Positions 7,638 to 13,631 of a stretch of 13,631 bases of DNA are shown one piece after another (the stretch's first letter is position 1; each line of letters opens with the position of its first letter). The notes under the pieces were generated by a model. That model was not told the DNA's origin. It was given only the letters and a program-made list of their open reading frames with translations, and made no database searches. Source of the stretch: Acidobacteriota bacterium (GTDB lineage Bacteria; Acidobacteriota; Terriglobia; UBA7540); the NCBI GenBank assembly GCA_021827245.1, contig JAKAWN010000158.1, positions 1 to 13,631 of the forward strand. The letters run 5' to 3'. A program made the translations under genes and the position numbers.

Positions 7638-7657
7638 ACGAGTTTGACTTTGGCCAG

Positions 7658-9331
7658 ATGAAGCCGGGACATGATCCTATGAACCGCAATGTGGCAGCTT
7701 TTTCAGGAACCACCTTCGACCTTGTGGTGATCGGCGGAGGCATCAACGGGGCGGCGACGGCGCGGGAAGCCGCGTTGCGCGGCATGAAGGTCGCGTTGAT
7801 GGACGCACACGATTTTGCGAGCGGCACCTCCAGCCGCTCCTCCAAGCTGATTCATGGCGGTCTGCGTTATCTTCAGCAGTTCGAGTTTCGGCTGGTGGGA
7901 GAAGCTCGCCGAGAGCGGCGCCTGCTGCGCGAACTTGCGCCCCATCTGGCGCGGCCCGTGCCCTTTCTCCTGCCTATCTATCAGGGCGACCCTTATTCGC
8001 CGCTCAAGATTCGGCTGGGACTCACCATTTATGATCTGTTGGGAAATCTTGGAGGGGCAGACCGGCACCAGACGCTCAGCAAGGATGAGCTTCTCCGGCG
8101 GGTACCGGCGCTCCAGCCTAACGGGTTGCGGTCTGGAGCGCTCTATTATGACTCGGAAACGGATGACGCCCGCCTCACCATCGAATGCCTTGTGGATGCG
8201 GCTTCCCACGGAGCTGTGATTGCCAACTACGCGGAAGTGCGCGCCTTCAGCCTGGGCACGCGGAAAAGAGACGGCTGTCCCATAGTGGCAACGGCCGAAG
8301 TGGAGGACCACCGAAGCGGCAAGCGGTATGAGGTCATGTCGCGATTCTGGGTAAACGCTACGGGACCCTGGGTAGACCACGTGCGGAGTTTCCTGCCCGG
8401 CTACGACGGATCAAAAACTGTCCGGCTGACCAAGGGTACACACATTGTTGTGCCGCCGGTCGCGGGAAATAGTGCCTTGTTCGCAGCCATCCTTCCTGGC
8501 GAACGAATATTCTTGATGATGCCCTGGCATCGGCATGCGCTCCTTGGGACCACGGACACCGACTACAGCGGCGACGCGGACCACGTGCAGCCGGATAGCG
8601 ACGACATTGAATATCTTCTGCGCGCAGTGAACCGGGTGCTTCGCCAGCCCCTCGAGAGGAGCGACGTGATCGGGAGTTTCGCAGGTTTGCGGGCGCTGGT
8701 CATCCAGCCCGGCGCAAGCCCTTCCGAAAACACCCGCGAGTGCCGATTCCATCTGGACCCGTGGGCCGCGAATCTGATTACGGTTTGCGGCGGAAAGTTG
8801 ACAACGGCACGCGCCCTGGGAGAAAAGCTGGTGGACCAGGTTGTGGCGAATCTGCCTGGCAGTTCACCGGCGGAGTGGGCAGAGCACCCAAGTCGGGAAT
8901 GGCCTCTTCCGGGCGGCCACATGACTGACTTTGAAAATTATCTCAAGGTTTCCGCCGTGGACGCAGTGCGCCTGTTCGGGATCCCGCGAGCTGCAGCGGA
9001 GCGCCTGGTGCGGACTTATGGAACACAGTGGGAGCAGGTGCTGGAGCCTATCCATTCGGATCTCAAACTCGGCGAGCCGCTTCCCGGCAGCGACGAATTC
9101 CTGAACGCGGAAGTAGTCTTTGCCATTGAACATGAAATGGCGCTGGAGCTTGACGACTTCTTCCTGCGCCGCTCTGGACTGAACTGGTATGCGGCGTACG
9201 CGCTCCAGGAGGCGGTGCCGAAAGTGGCGGAGATTTTTGCTGAACGGTTGGGGTGGGACCCGGCGCGCCGTGACGGTTCCATTGAAAAGTTTCGCGAGGC
9301 AGGATATTTTAGCGCTGCGCCGGCAACTTAG
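7658..9331 (+). CDS. glpD: FAD-dependent glycerol-3-phosphate dehydrogenase (GlpD/GlpA family)
   Basis: This membrane-associated flavoenzyme oxidises sn-glycerol 3-phosphate to dihydroxyacetone phosphate and passes electrons to quinone. The 557-residue product is close to Bacillus GlpD in length. The FAD-binding Rossmann motif GGGINGA is at 26-32, followed by the family signature GTSSRSSKLIHGGLRYL (56-72). WVNATGPWVD and LLGTTDTDYSGD follow in the expected order, then CGGKLTTAR near the end of the FAD domain and a helical C-terminal DAO domain. The start is uncertain: ATG 7658 and ATG 7679 are both possible and neither has a strong ribosome site. No glpF or glpK is in view. The upstream inverted repeats may regulate it. 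Confidence 0.94.
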   Translation: MKPGHDPMNRNVAAFSGTTFDLVVIGGGINGAATAREAALRGMKVALMDAHDFASGTSSRSSKLIHGGLRYLQQFEFRLVGEARRERRLLRELAPHLARPVPFLLPIYQGDPYSPLKIRLGLTIYDLLGNLGGADRHQTLSKDELLRRVPALQPNGLRSGALYYDSETDDARLTIECLVDAASHGAVIANYAEVRAFSLGTRKRDGCPIVATAEVEDHRSGKRYEVMSRFWVNATGPWVDHVRSFLPGYDGSKTVRLTKGTHIVVPPVAGNSALFAAILPGERIFLMMPWHRHALLGTTDTDYSGDADHVQPDSDDIEYLLRAVNRVLRQPLERSDVIGSFAGLRALVIQPGASPSENTRECRFHLDPWAANLITVCGGKLTTARALGEKLVDQVVANLPGSSPAEWAEHPSREWPLPGGHMTDFENYLKVSAVDAVRLFGIPRAAAERLVRTYGTQWEQVLEPIHSDLKLGEPLPGSDEFLNAEVVFAIEHEMALELDDFFLRRSGLNWYAAYALQEAVPKVAEIFAERLGWDPARRDGSIEKFREAGYFSAAPAT

Positions 9332-9338
9332 CAGTTTG

Positions 9339-9366
9339 TTGACGGGTGCCATAGCCATACCATAAT
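9339..9366 (+). promoter_or_regulatory. Near-consensus sigma-70-type promoter upstream of acyP
   Basis: TTGACG (9339-9344) and CATAAT (9361-9366) each match five of six consensus positions with a 16-base spacer. This is the best promoter seen in the window. Transcription would start near 9373, about 240 bases before acyP, leaving a long leader. Confidence 0.6.
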
Positions 9367-9372
9367 GCGCGC

Positions 9373-9604
9373 GTCGATTGCGATACCTGGCGAGGCGAAG
9401 AGTCTTTGGATTCCGCTCGGAGCGAATTGTTCGACGTGCCTTTATGCCCTCCGTATCATTAAAGCTCGAACACGGAGTTCGTCCGTGCCTTCCGCGTTGA
9501 GCTTCATCCTGCCATTGAGGATGCGGAGCGATAAAAGGCCGGGAGCGCTTCGTTCCCTGTGGCGGCGCAGGACAACGAGCCCTGAATTGTTAATTCTCGT
9601 TGTC
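9373..9604 (+). ncRNA. Hairpin-dense leader or small RNA before acyP (candidate)
   Basis: Between the promoter and acyP several stems follow each other. ATT-c-CGCT pairs with AGCG-AAT (9410-9427, one bulged C). AAGCTC (9462-9467) with GAGCTT (9499-9504) encloses CACGGA/TCCGTG (9471-9476, 9482-9487). CATCCT pairs with AGGATG (9505-9510, 9518-9523), and GGGAGCG with CGTTCCC (9541-9547, 9551-9557). The strongest is GACAACGAG with CTCGTTGTC (9571-9579, 9596-9604), nine perfect pairs enclosing AATT/AATT. The acyP ribosome site follows the last stem immediately. No known RNA family (tmRNA, RNase P, SRP, common riboswitches) was recognised. It could be a structured 5' leader, an independent small RNA, or degenerate repeat sequence. 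Confidence 0.35.
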
Positions 9605-9613
9605 GGAGAAGGC

Positions 9614-9898
9614 ATGAAGAAGCAAGCCAGAAAATACGTGATCTTCGGGCGCGTGCAAGGGGTGGGGTTTCGTTTTTTCGCCGAAAACTGGGCGCACCGC
9701 CTGGGGCTTTCAGGTTACGTCAAGAATTGCACGGACGGGACCGTGGAGGCATACGCCATTGGAGACGCCGCCGCGCTGGAAGAATTCAAGGCTCGACTGG
9801 AGGAAGGTCCGCGCAGCGCGCGCGTGGACCAGGTGCAGGAATTCGAAGAGCAAGTGAAAGGCGGCTACAGCCTTTTTGTGGTTGAAAGCGACTGGTAG
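9614..9898 (+). CDS. acyP: Acylphosphatase
   Basis: This small cytosolic enzyme hydrolyses acyl phosphates such as acetyl phosphate or carbamoyl phosphate. The 94-residue length is typical. The catalytic signature [11 protein letters not shown] (12-22) carries R20, and [11 protein letters not shown] supplies N38; the ferredoxin-like fold continues to the end. The frame stays open upstream to 9365, but those 83 residues do not resemble protein, while the ATG at 9614 has GGAGAAGG directly before it, so this start is preferred. apt begins 26 bases downstream and is probably co-transcribed. The C39 next to the catalytic asparagine is not needed for known catalysis. Confidence 0.93.
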   Translation: MKKQARKYVIFGRVQGVGFRFFAENWAHRLGLSGYVKNCTDGTVEAYAIGDAAALEEFKARLEEGPRSARVDQVQEFEEQVKGGYSLFVVESDW

Positions 9899-9924
9899 CC
9901 TATCCAATACAGAGGAGACGTTGC

Positions 9925-10440
9925 GTGGAAAATCTCAAATCTCTGATCCGTGAAGTTCCGGACTTTCCCAAACCGGGAATTCTGTTTTACGACATCACCA
10001 CTCTGCTGAAAGACCCCGTGGGGCTGCACTGGGCGGTGGATTCGCTGGCCAATCATTACGTGGGACAGGTCATCGACCGCGTGGTGGGAATTGAGGCGCG
10101 AGGCTTTATCTTTGCGCCCATGGTGGCTTATCGCCTGAACGCAGGGTTCGTGCCCGTGCGCAAGCCCAAGAAGCTTCCCGCTGAGACTTCGCGAGTCGAG
10201 TATAGCCTGGAATACGGGAAAGATGCACTCGAGGTCCATCGCGACGCCATCAGCGAAGGACAGCAAGTGCTGATTATCGACGACCTGCTGGCCACCGGAG
10301 GCACAGCGGCGGCCGTCGCTCAACTGGTGGAGTCACTGGGAGGAAATGTGGTGGGTCTGGGTTTCCTGATTGAACTCGAATTCCTGAAGGGAAAAGAGAA
10401 GCTCTCGAAATACAATCTGCATTCGGTTTTGAAGTATTGA
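9925..10440 (+). CDS. apt: Adenine phosphoribosyltransferase
   Basis: Apt joins adenine to phosphoribosyl pyrophosphate to make AMP in purine salvage, in the cytosol. The 171-residue product has the N-terminal [17 protein letters not shown] segment typical of Apt and [12 protein letters not shown] in the middle. The PRPP-binding motif is [13 protein letters not shown] (115-127), and the C-terminus [15 protein letters not shown] is as in Bacillus Apt, so the end is natural. Translation starts at GTG 9925, with AGAGGAG seven bases upstream. The TGA stop overlaps the ATG of a small downstream frame (TGATG), an arrangement typical of translational coupling. Confidence 0.96.
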   Translation: MENLKSLIREVPDFPKPGILFYDITTLLKDPVGLHWAVDSLANHYVGQVIDRVVGIEARGFIFAPMVAYRLNAGFVPVRKPKKLPAETSRVEYSLEYGKDALEVHRDAISEGQQVLIIDDLLATGGTAAAVAQLVESLGGNVVGLGFLIELEFLKGKEKLSKYNLHSVLKY

Positions 10441-10630
10441 TGCGGACTTTCATTGACATATCGCGGATCGGCGAGAGGGCGCGGCTTTCAATCGTGCCGG
10501 AAGATGAAGCCTCCAAAACCTTCCCGAATTGTGTCTGGCGCCGCGGTACACTTACATCGCCGAACACGAGATGGAAGGCATAGATCTGTGGCTGATCGCA
10601 TTGCCGCGGGGATATATCCGAGCCTTTTAG
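10440..10630 (+). pseudogene. Small hypothetical gene overlapping apt, apparently frameshifted
   Basis: An ATG at 10440-10442 overlaps the apt stop (TGATG) and opens a 47-codon frame ending at TAG 10581-10583. Its first 37 or so residues look protein-like (FIDISRIGERARL, VPEDEASKTFPNCVW). From about 10553 a different frame becomes protein-like (YIAEHEMEGIDLWLIALPRG) and ends at TAG 10628-10630. Adding one base near the CTT at 10551-10553, for example a third T, joins both parts into a 63-residue protein. This suggests a one-base loss in the genome, a sequencing error, or less likely a -1 frameshift. I do not recognise the family. GC-rich third positions in the first part support coding. Confidence 0.42.
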
Positions 10631-10649
10631 CGTCCTGAAATACGGGCCC

Positions 10650-11315
10650 TTATTCCTTTTCAGTCTCTCCCTCAGGCTGAAGGGCCTTGAGGATAGTATC
10701 CAGGAAATAACTTTCTGGCAGGGAGCCTTCGAGCGATTGTTCCGCGTTGATCACCGTCTTGGGTACAGCGTGGACGCGATACTGGGTAACCAGGTCGGGA
10801 AATTCAGTAGCCTCGATGCAGTCGGCCGTGACGTGTTCGCTCTCCAGCGCAAACTGATGGGCCAGGCGCACCGCCCGGGGACAATGCGGTCACGTGGGAG
10901 TGACAAAAACCTCAAGGTGCACCGGCTGGCTCAGTCCGGCAAGCTTCTCCTTGCTCTCGGCCCCCAGACCTGAGCTTCCTTTTGAGACGTCGATGATTGC
11001 CTCCAGCAGAGTAGAGAATTCGTAACCCGCCGGCATCCCGTAATACCTTATTCCGTAGTCCTTGCCGTTGCGGATCACTGTCGCCGGGACTTTGTCGATG
11101 CCGTATTCAGCCGCCTTCTCTTTGTCGACGATAAAGTCATAAACTTCGAGGGAGAGCTGGTCGGACAATCCGGCGAGTTCTTCGAGCACCTGCCGCGTCT
11201 CGCGCCCGTACTCGAGATTGAGTTCCTGGGTGAAATGAATGATCTTTACGGACCCTGCCATTCCGCCGAGTCGTCGGCGGATTTCCGCGGAGTCTTCCTC
11301 CCGCAGTAGTACCAT
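10650..11315 (-). CDS. Two-domain thioredoxin/glutaredoxin-like disulfide oxidoreductase, probable selenoprotein (in-frame TGA = Sec)
   Basis: Reading the TGA at 10890-10892 as selenocysteine gives 221 residues, the usual size of the protein-disulfide-oxidoreductase (glutaredoxin-like) family. The N-terminal thioredoxin fold spans about 1-110, with KIIHFTQ and cis-proline P77 (KVPATVI). Its usual CxxC is replaced: the aligned stretch reads LNLEYGRET, without cysteine. The C-terminal fold spans about 130-221. EVFVTPT is followed by the TGA codon (U142), then PHCPRA, so the active site reads U-P-H-C with C145; cis-proline P185 is in HAVPKTVI. The same frame is open on both sides of the TGA. I chose the ATG at 11315 because AAGGAG lies five bases upstream; an ATG at 11330 is possible. 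It lies downstream of mutS2 on the same strand, 148 bases away. Confidence 0.85.
10862..10892 (-). promoter_or_regulatory. UGA codon plus candidate bacterial SECIS hairpin
   Basis: On the minus strand the UGA (10892-10890) is followed by 11 bases and then CCGGGCG-GUG-CGCCUGG (10878-10862). This is seven consecutive pairs, one of them G-U, with a GUG loop; opening the top pair gives the five-base loop GGUGC. The loop begins 18 bases after the UGA. Bacterial SECIS elements lie inside the coding region just 3' of the UGA, with a short apical stem and a G at the start of the loop, and this matches. The selA, selB, selC and selD genes are not in the window. Confidence 0.65.
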
Positions 11316-11463
11316 TTGCGCTCCTTCCATCTCCTCTGTAATTGACCGGCCGTTCCTTGACGCTGACGATTCTGGCAGGATATGGCGGCCAACCGAGCAC
11401 GTCCCTCCCCGGCCTGCAGTGATTCGATGCTTTCAAGTAAGCGAAAGATTCGAGGAAGAGCCG
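11316..11463. other. Gap between mutS2 and the oxidoreductase gene
   Basis: This 148-base region separates two minus-strand genes. GATTCGA occurs twice (about 11411-11417 and 11437-11452), with CTTTC and GAAAG between the copies forming a weak inverted pair. No convincing promoter or terminator was found, so the oxidoreductase may be read from the mutS2 transcript or from an unrecognised promoter. Confidence 0.3.
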
Positions 11464-13631
11464 TTAGTTCCTCAGCTCGACGATGGTGGCGCCACCGCCG
11501 CCTTCGCCCTGCGGAGCAAGATAAAACTTTGCGACGTGGGGATGTGAGGCGAACATTTCATGGAGATTCTTGCGAAGGATTCCTTTGCCAAACCCGTGAA
11601 TCACGCGCAGCCGCGCGCGCCCTGCCGTGTACGCCCGGTCCAGAAACTCGTCTACACGCTCGAGCGCCTCTTCCGCCGTGTTTCCAATTACATTGATTTC
11701 ATCAGGCACGTCGCCCGACGAGGCCTCAACCCGCATGCCCAGGCGGCCGTGGGCTGCGGGAGCGTGTTCTGATGGCTCTGTCCTCCGGGCAACGATCTGT
11801 GCTTCGTCTCCAGTGATTCGCAGGCGCAAATTTCCCACCTGCACCTGGAGCTGCCCATCATCGTCAATTTCTGTGACGGTGCCGGGCGTGGAAAGGTTCG
11901 GAATTCGTACCTGGTCGCCAACCGCAACAGGCGCTTCGGGCCCGGCCGGGCGTTCCGGCGCCGGCTCGGCCAGAACATTCAGCACCTGCGCGTTCCATTC
12001 TTCGCGAACTTCCTGCTTCAGTGCCACCACTTTGCGGTCTACGCCCTTAGGCAAGCGCGGTTTCTCGACCCGGGCGCGCAACTCGGCCAGAACGTCGTCC
12101 CAATGCTTTTCCATCTTCCGCAGCGTTTCTTCAAGACGTGTGTCGAGTTCTTTCAGTGTCGCGTGGCGCTCCTGCCGGGCTTTGGACTCCAGTTCGGCCG
12201 CGCGCTCCTGAAGTTTCCGCTCCTCGGCTTGCAGGTTCGCCAATTGCGCCTCATACATCGCTCTCTGCTCGTGGAGAGATTGGAGAAGCGCCGAAGCCTC
12301 GGCCTCCTCTGACCCGATCAGTTCGCGAGCCTTTTCGAGAATGTCTTCGGGCAGGCCCAGGCGCGCCGCGATATCGACGGCGTTGGACTTTCCGGGAAGG
12401 CCCACCAGCAGCCGGTAAGTAGGTTGCAAGGTTTCCTCGTCGAACTCCATGGCGGCGTTTTCAGCCTCCGGAGTCTCGCTGCCATAGGCTTTCAGCCGTC
12501 CATGATGAGTGGTCACAAGAGTCAGCGCGCGCGACTTTCTGAAGCGCTCGAGAATGGCGATTGCCAGCGCCGCGCCTTCGCCGGGCTCGGTGGTCGAGCC
12601 CAGTTCGTCCAGCAGCACCAGATCGCCCGGTCCGACAACTTCAACCATGTCGCGGATGCTGTTGATGTGAGCCGAGAATGTGCTCAAATTCGCCTGGATG
12701 GACTGCTGATCGCCGATGTCCGCCAGCACGCGATAGAACAACGGCAGTTGAGCTTCACTGGCGGCGACCGGCAGCCCGGCCTGCGCCATCAGGGCGGCAA
12801 TCCCGACGGTCTTGAGCGCTACCGTCTTGCCACCGGCATTCGGCCCGCTGATTACCATCAGGCTCTTGGGCTCCTGTAATGCAATTGCGAGCGGCACCGA
12901 TTTCAGGCCGGTTTTCCGGAGACTGTATTCGAGCAGAGGATGGCGAACCTCCGAGAGCAAAAGCCGCCGGCCGGTGTTGAACAGCGGAATACAACACTCG
13001 TAGGCTATGGCGAAAGCGGCTTTGGCAAAGACCATGTCCAGCTCGGCAAGGATGGACGCCGCGCCCAGAAGGTCGGCCAGGCGAGCCCGGAGCTTTCCCG
13101 TGAAATTGCCCAGGATACGTTGCGTTTCGGCATACTCGCGGTCCTCAAGTTCCACCAGCTCATTGTTCAGCGGCACGGTTTCCATGGGTTCGAGGAAGAC
13201 GGTGGCACCCGATGAGCTTGCACCGTGGATCACTCCTGGGACGTGCCGCTTTTCTTCCGCACGGATAGGAATTACCAGCCGCTCGTTGCGCAGCATCACG
13301 ACGGCGTCCTGCAACACCTTGTCACGGCTGAGGCGCCGCATCAGGCTCTCAAGCGCTTTCTGAATTTCCTGCCGCGCCAGCTCGATCGCACGGCGAATGC
13401 GGCCAAGCTCCGGGCTGGCGGAGGAATCAAGCGTGCCGTCGGGGTGGATTTTGCCATTCAACTCTGAAAGCAGAGAGCGGAAGTCGGGCAGTACGGCAGT
13501 TAGGTCCGTAAGATGCGGGAAGGCGTCCCGGTCGAACAGCTTCCTTATTTCCTGCGCCTTTTGCATCACCGCGAGAACGACCAGAATCTCGCGCGCGGTG
13601 CATGAAGCTCCTTCGACGTGCAGAGATCGGA
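11464..13631 (-). CDS. mutS2: MutS2 ATPase/Smr protein, 5' end beyond the window
   Basis: MutS2 is a MutS-like dimeric ATPase involved in suppressing recombination or, as shown in Bacillus, in rescuing collided ribosomes. The frame stays open to the right edge: 721 residues are visible and about 60-70 N-terminal residues are missing (family about 780). An ATG at 13566 or GTG at 13569 is internal, not the true start. The Walker A GPNAGGKT is at 12823-12846, followed by NLSTFSAHI and the Walker B VLLDELGS. A long charged coiled coil follows (about 12000-12300), then a KOW-like beta region (VGDQVRIPNLSTPGTV) and a C-terminal Smr domain. The Smr HGFGKG is at 11581-11598. The usual LDLRG-type start of the Smr domain is INVIG here. 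Confidence 0.95.
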   Translation of the reverse strand, partial: RSLHVEGASCTAREILVVLAVMQKAQEIRKLFDRDAFPHLTDLTAVLPDFRSLLSELNGKIHPDGTLDSSASPELGRIRRAIELARQEIQKALESLMRRLSRDKVLQDAVVMLRNERLVIPIRAEEKRHVPGVIHGASSSGATVFLEPMETVPLNNELVELEDREYAETQRILGNFTGKLRARLADLLGAASILAELDMVFAKAAFAIAYECCIPLFNTGRRLLLSEVRHPLLEYSLRKTGLKSVPLAIALQEPKSLMVISGPNAGGKTVALKTVGIAALMAQAGLPVAASEAQLPLFYRVLADIGDQQSIQANLSTFSAHINSIRDMVEVVGPGDLVLLDELGSTTEPGEGAALAIAILERFRKSRALTLVTTHHGRLKAYGSETPEAENAAMEFDEETLQPTYRLLVGLPGKSNAVDIAARLGLPEDILEKARELIGSEEAEASALLQSLHEQRAMYEAQLANLQAEERKLQERAAELESKARQERHATLKELDTRLEETLRKMEKHWDDVLAELRARVEKPRLPKGVDRKVVALKQEVREEWNAQVLNVLAEPAPERPAGPEAPVAVGDQVRIPNLSTPGTVTEIDDDGQLQVQVGNLRLRITGDEAQIVARRTEPSEHAPAAHGRLGMRVEASSGDVPDEINVIGNTAEEALERVDEFLDRAYTAGRARLRVIHGFGKGILRKNLHEMFASHPHVAKFYLAPQGEGGGGATIVELRN

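Noticed and set aside
9365..9613. An 83-residue N-terminal extension of acylphosphatase
   Set aside because: The extension is unlike any protein domain I know, lies in the hairpin-rich leader, and the ATG at 9614 has its own ribosome site and gives the normal family length.
10610..10619. The perfect palindrome GGATATATCC near the end of the small gene after apt
   Set aside because: It lies within the probable coding remnant and has no T-run on either side, so it is neither a good terminator nor a supported operator.
10650..10871. A separate 73-codon gene starting at GTG 10871
   Set aside because: It is the C-terminal half of the thioredoxin fold and lacks the first strand and the active site. 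The same frame continues upstream through the TGA, so it is not an independent gene.
10890..10892. TGA read as a nonsense mutation making a pseudogene
   Set aside because: It cannot be excluded without reads or Sec genes, but the stop falls exactly on the redox cysteine position, no other disruption is present in 221 codons, and a SECIS-like hairpin follows. Sec is the better explanation.
1..13631. CRISPR array, tRNA, rRNA, insertion sequence or phage genes
   Set aside because: No regularly spaced repeats, cloverleaf sequences, transposase or phage motifs were seen on either strand.

Overview
This window reads as an ordinary chromosomal segment of a moderately GC-rich, Gram-negative-type bacterium. 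Acidobacteriota is the best guess, inferred from the gene mix, codon usage and protein flavour rather than from a marker gene. No phage, transposon, CRISPR, tRNA or rRNA gene was seen.

Layout, left to right. A probable terminator of an off-window gene (70-103) faces queD (minus). A gene-poor gap with a short repeated palindrome follows, then a DinG/YoaA-type helicase (minus). It diverges from the GTPase gene der (plus) across a short region holding an inverted repeat. A likely promoter at 4193-4223 precedes a plus-strand block: a membrane-anchored PIN/TRAM protein (YacL type), ispD and ispF, the last two being non-mevalonate isoprenoid enzymes. A CBS-pair protein follows with its own promoter and a terminator-like hairpin. 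A 290-base region with inverted repeats leads to glpD. Next comes a near-consensus promoter and a hairpin-dense leader of about 240 nt, then acyP (acylphosphatase) and apt (adenine phosphoribosyltransferase). apt overlaps a small ORF that appears frameshifted. The right end is minus strand: mutS2, cut by the window edge, and downstream of it a two-domain thioredoxin/glutaredoxin-fold oxidoreductase.

The most notable item is that oxidoreductase (10650-11315, minus). Its reading frame is interrupted by one in-frame TGA (10890-10892), exactly where the first cysteine of the C-terminal CPHC redox motif should be. Translation resumes in the same frame and gives a complete family-length protein. 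Eleven bases after the TGA the mRNA can form a 7-bp hairpin with a G-containing loop, in the position and shape of a bacterial SECIS element. This points to a selenoprotein with a UPHC active site. Its N-terminal domain has also lost its own CxxC, so the Sec centre would be the only classical redox site.

Functionally the window is mostly housekeeping: ribosome assembly (Der), isoprenoid precursors (IspD, IspF), purine salvage (Apt), tRNA queuosine (QueD), glycerol-3-phosphate oxidation (GlpD), DNA or ribosome maintenance (DinG-like, MutS2) and thiol redox chemistry. The accessory interest lies in the selenoprotein, the structured acyP leader and the broken small gene after apt.
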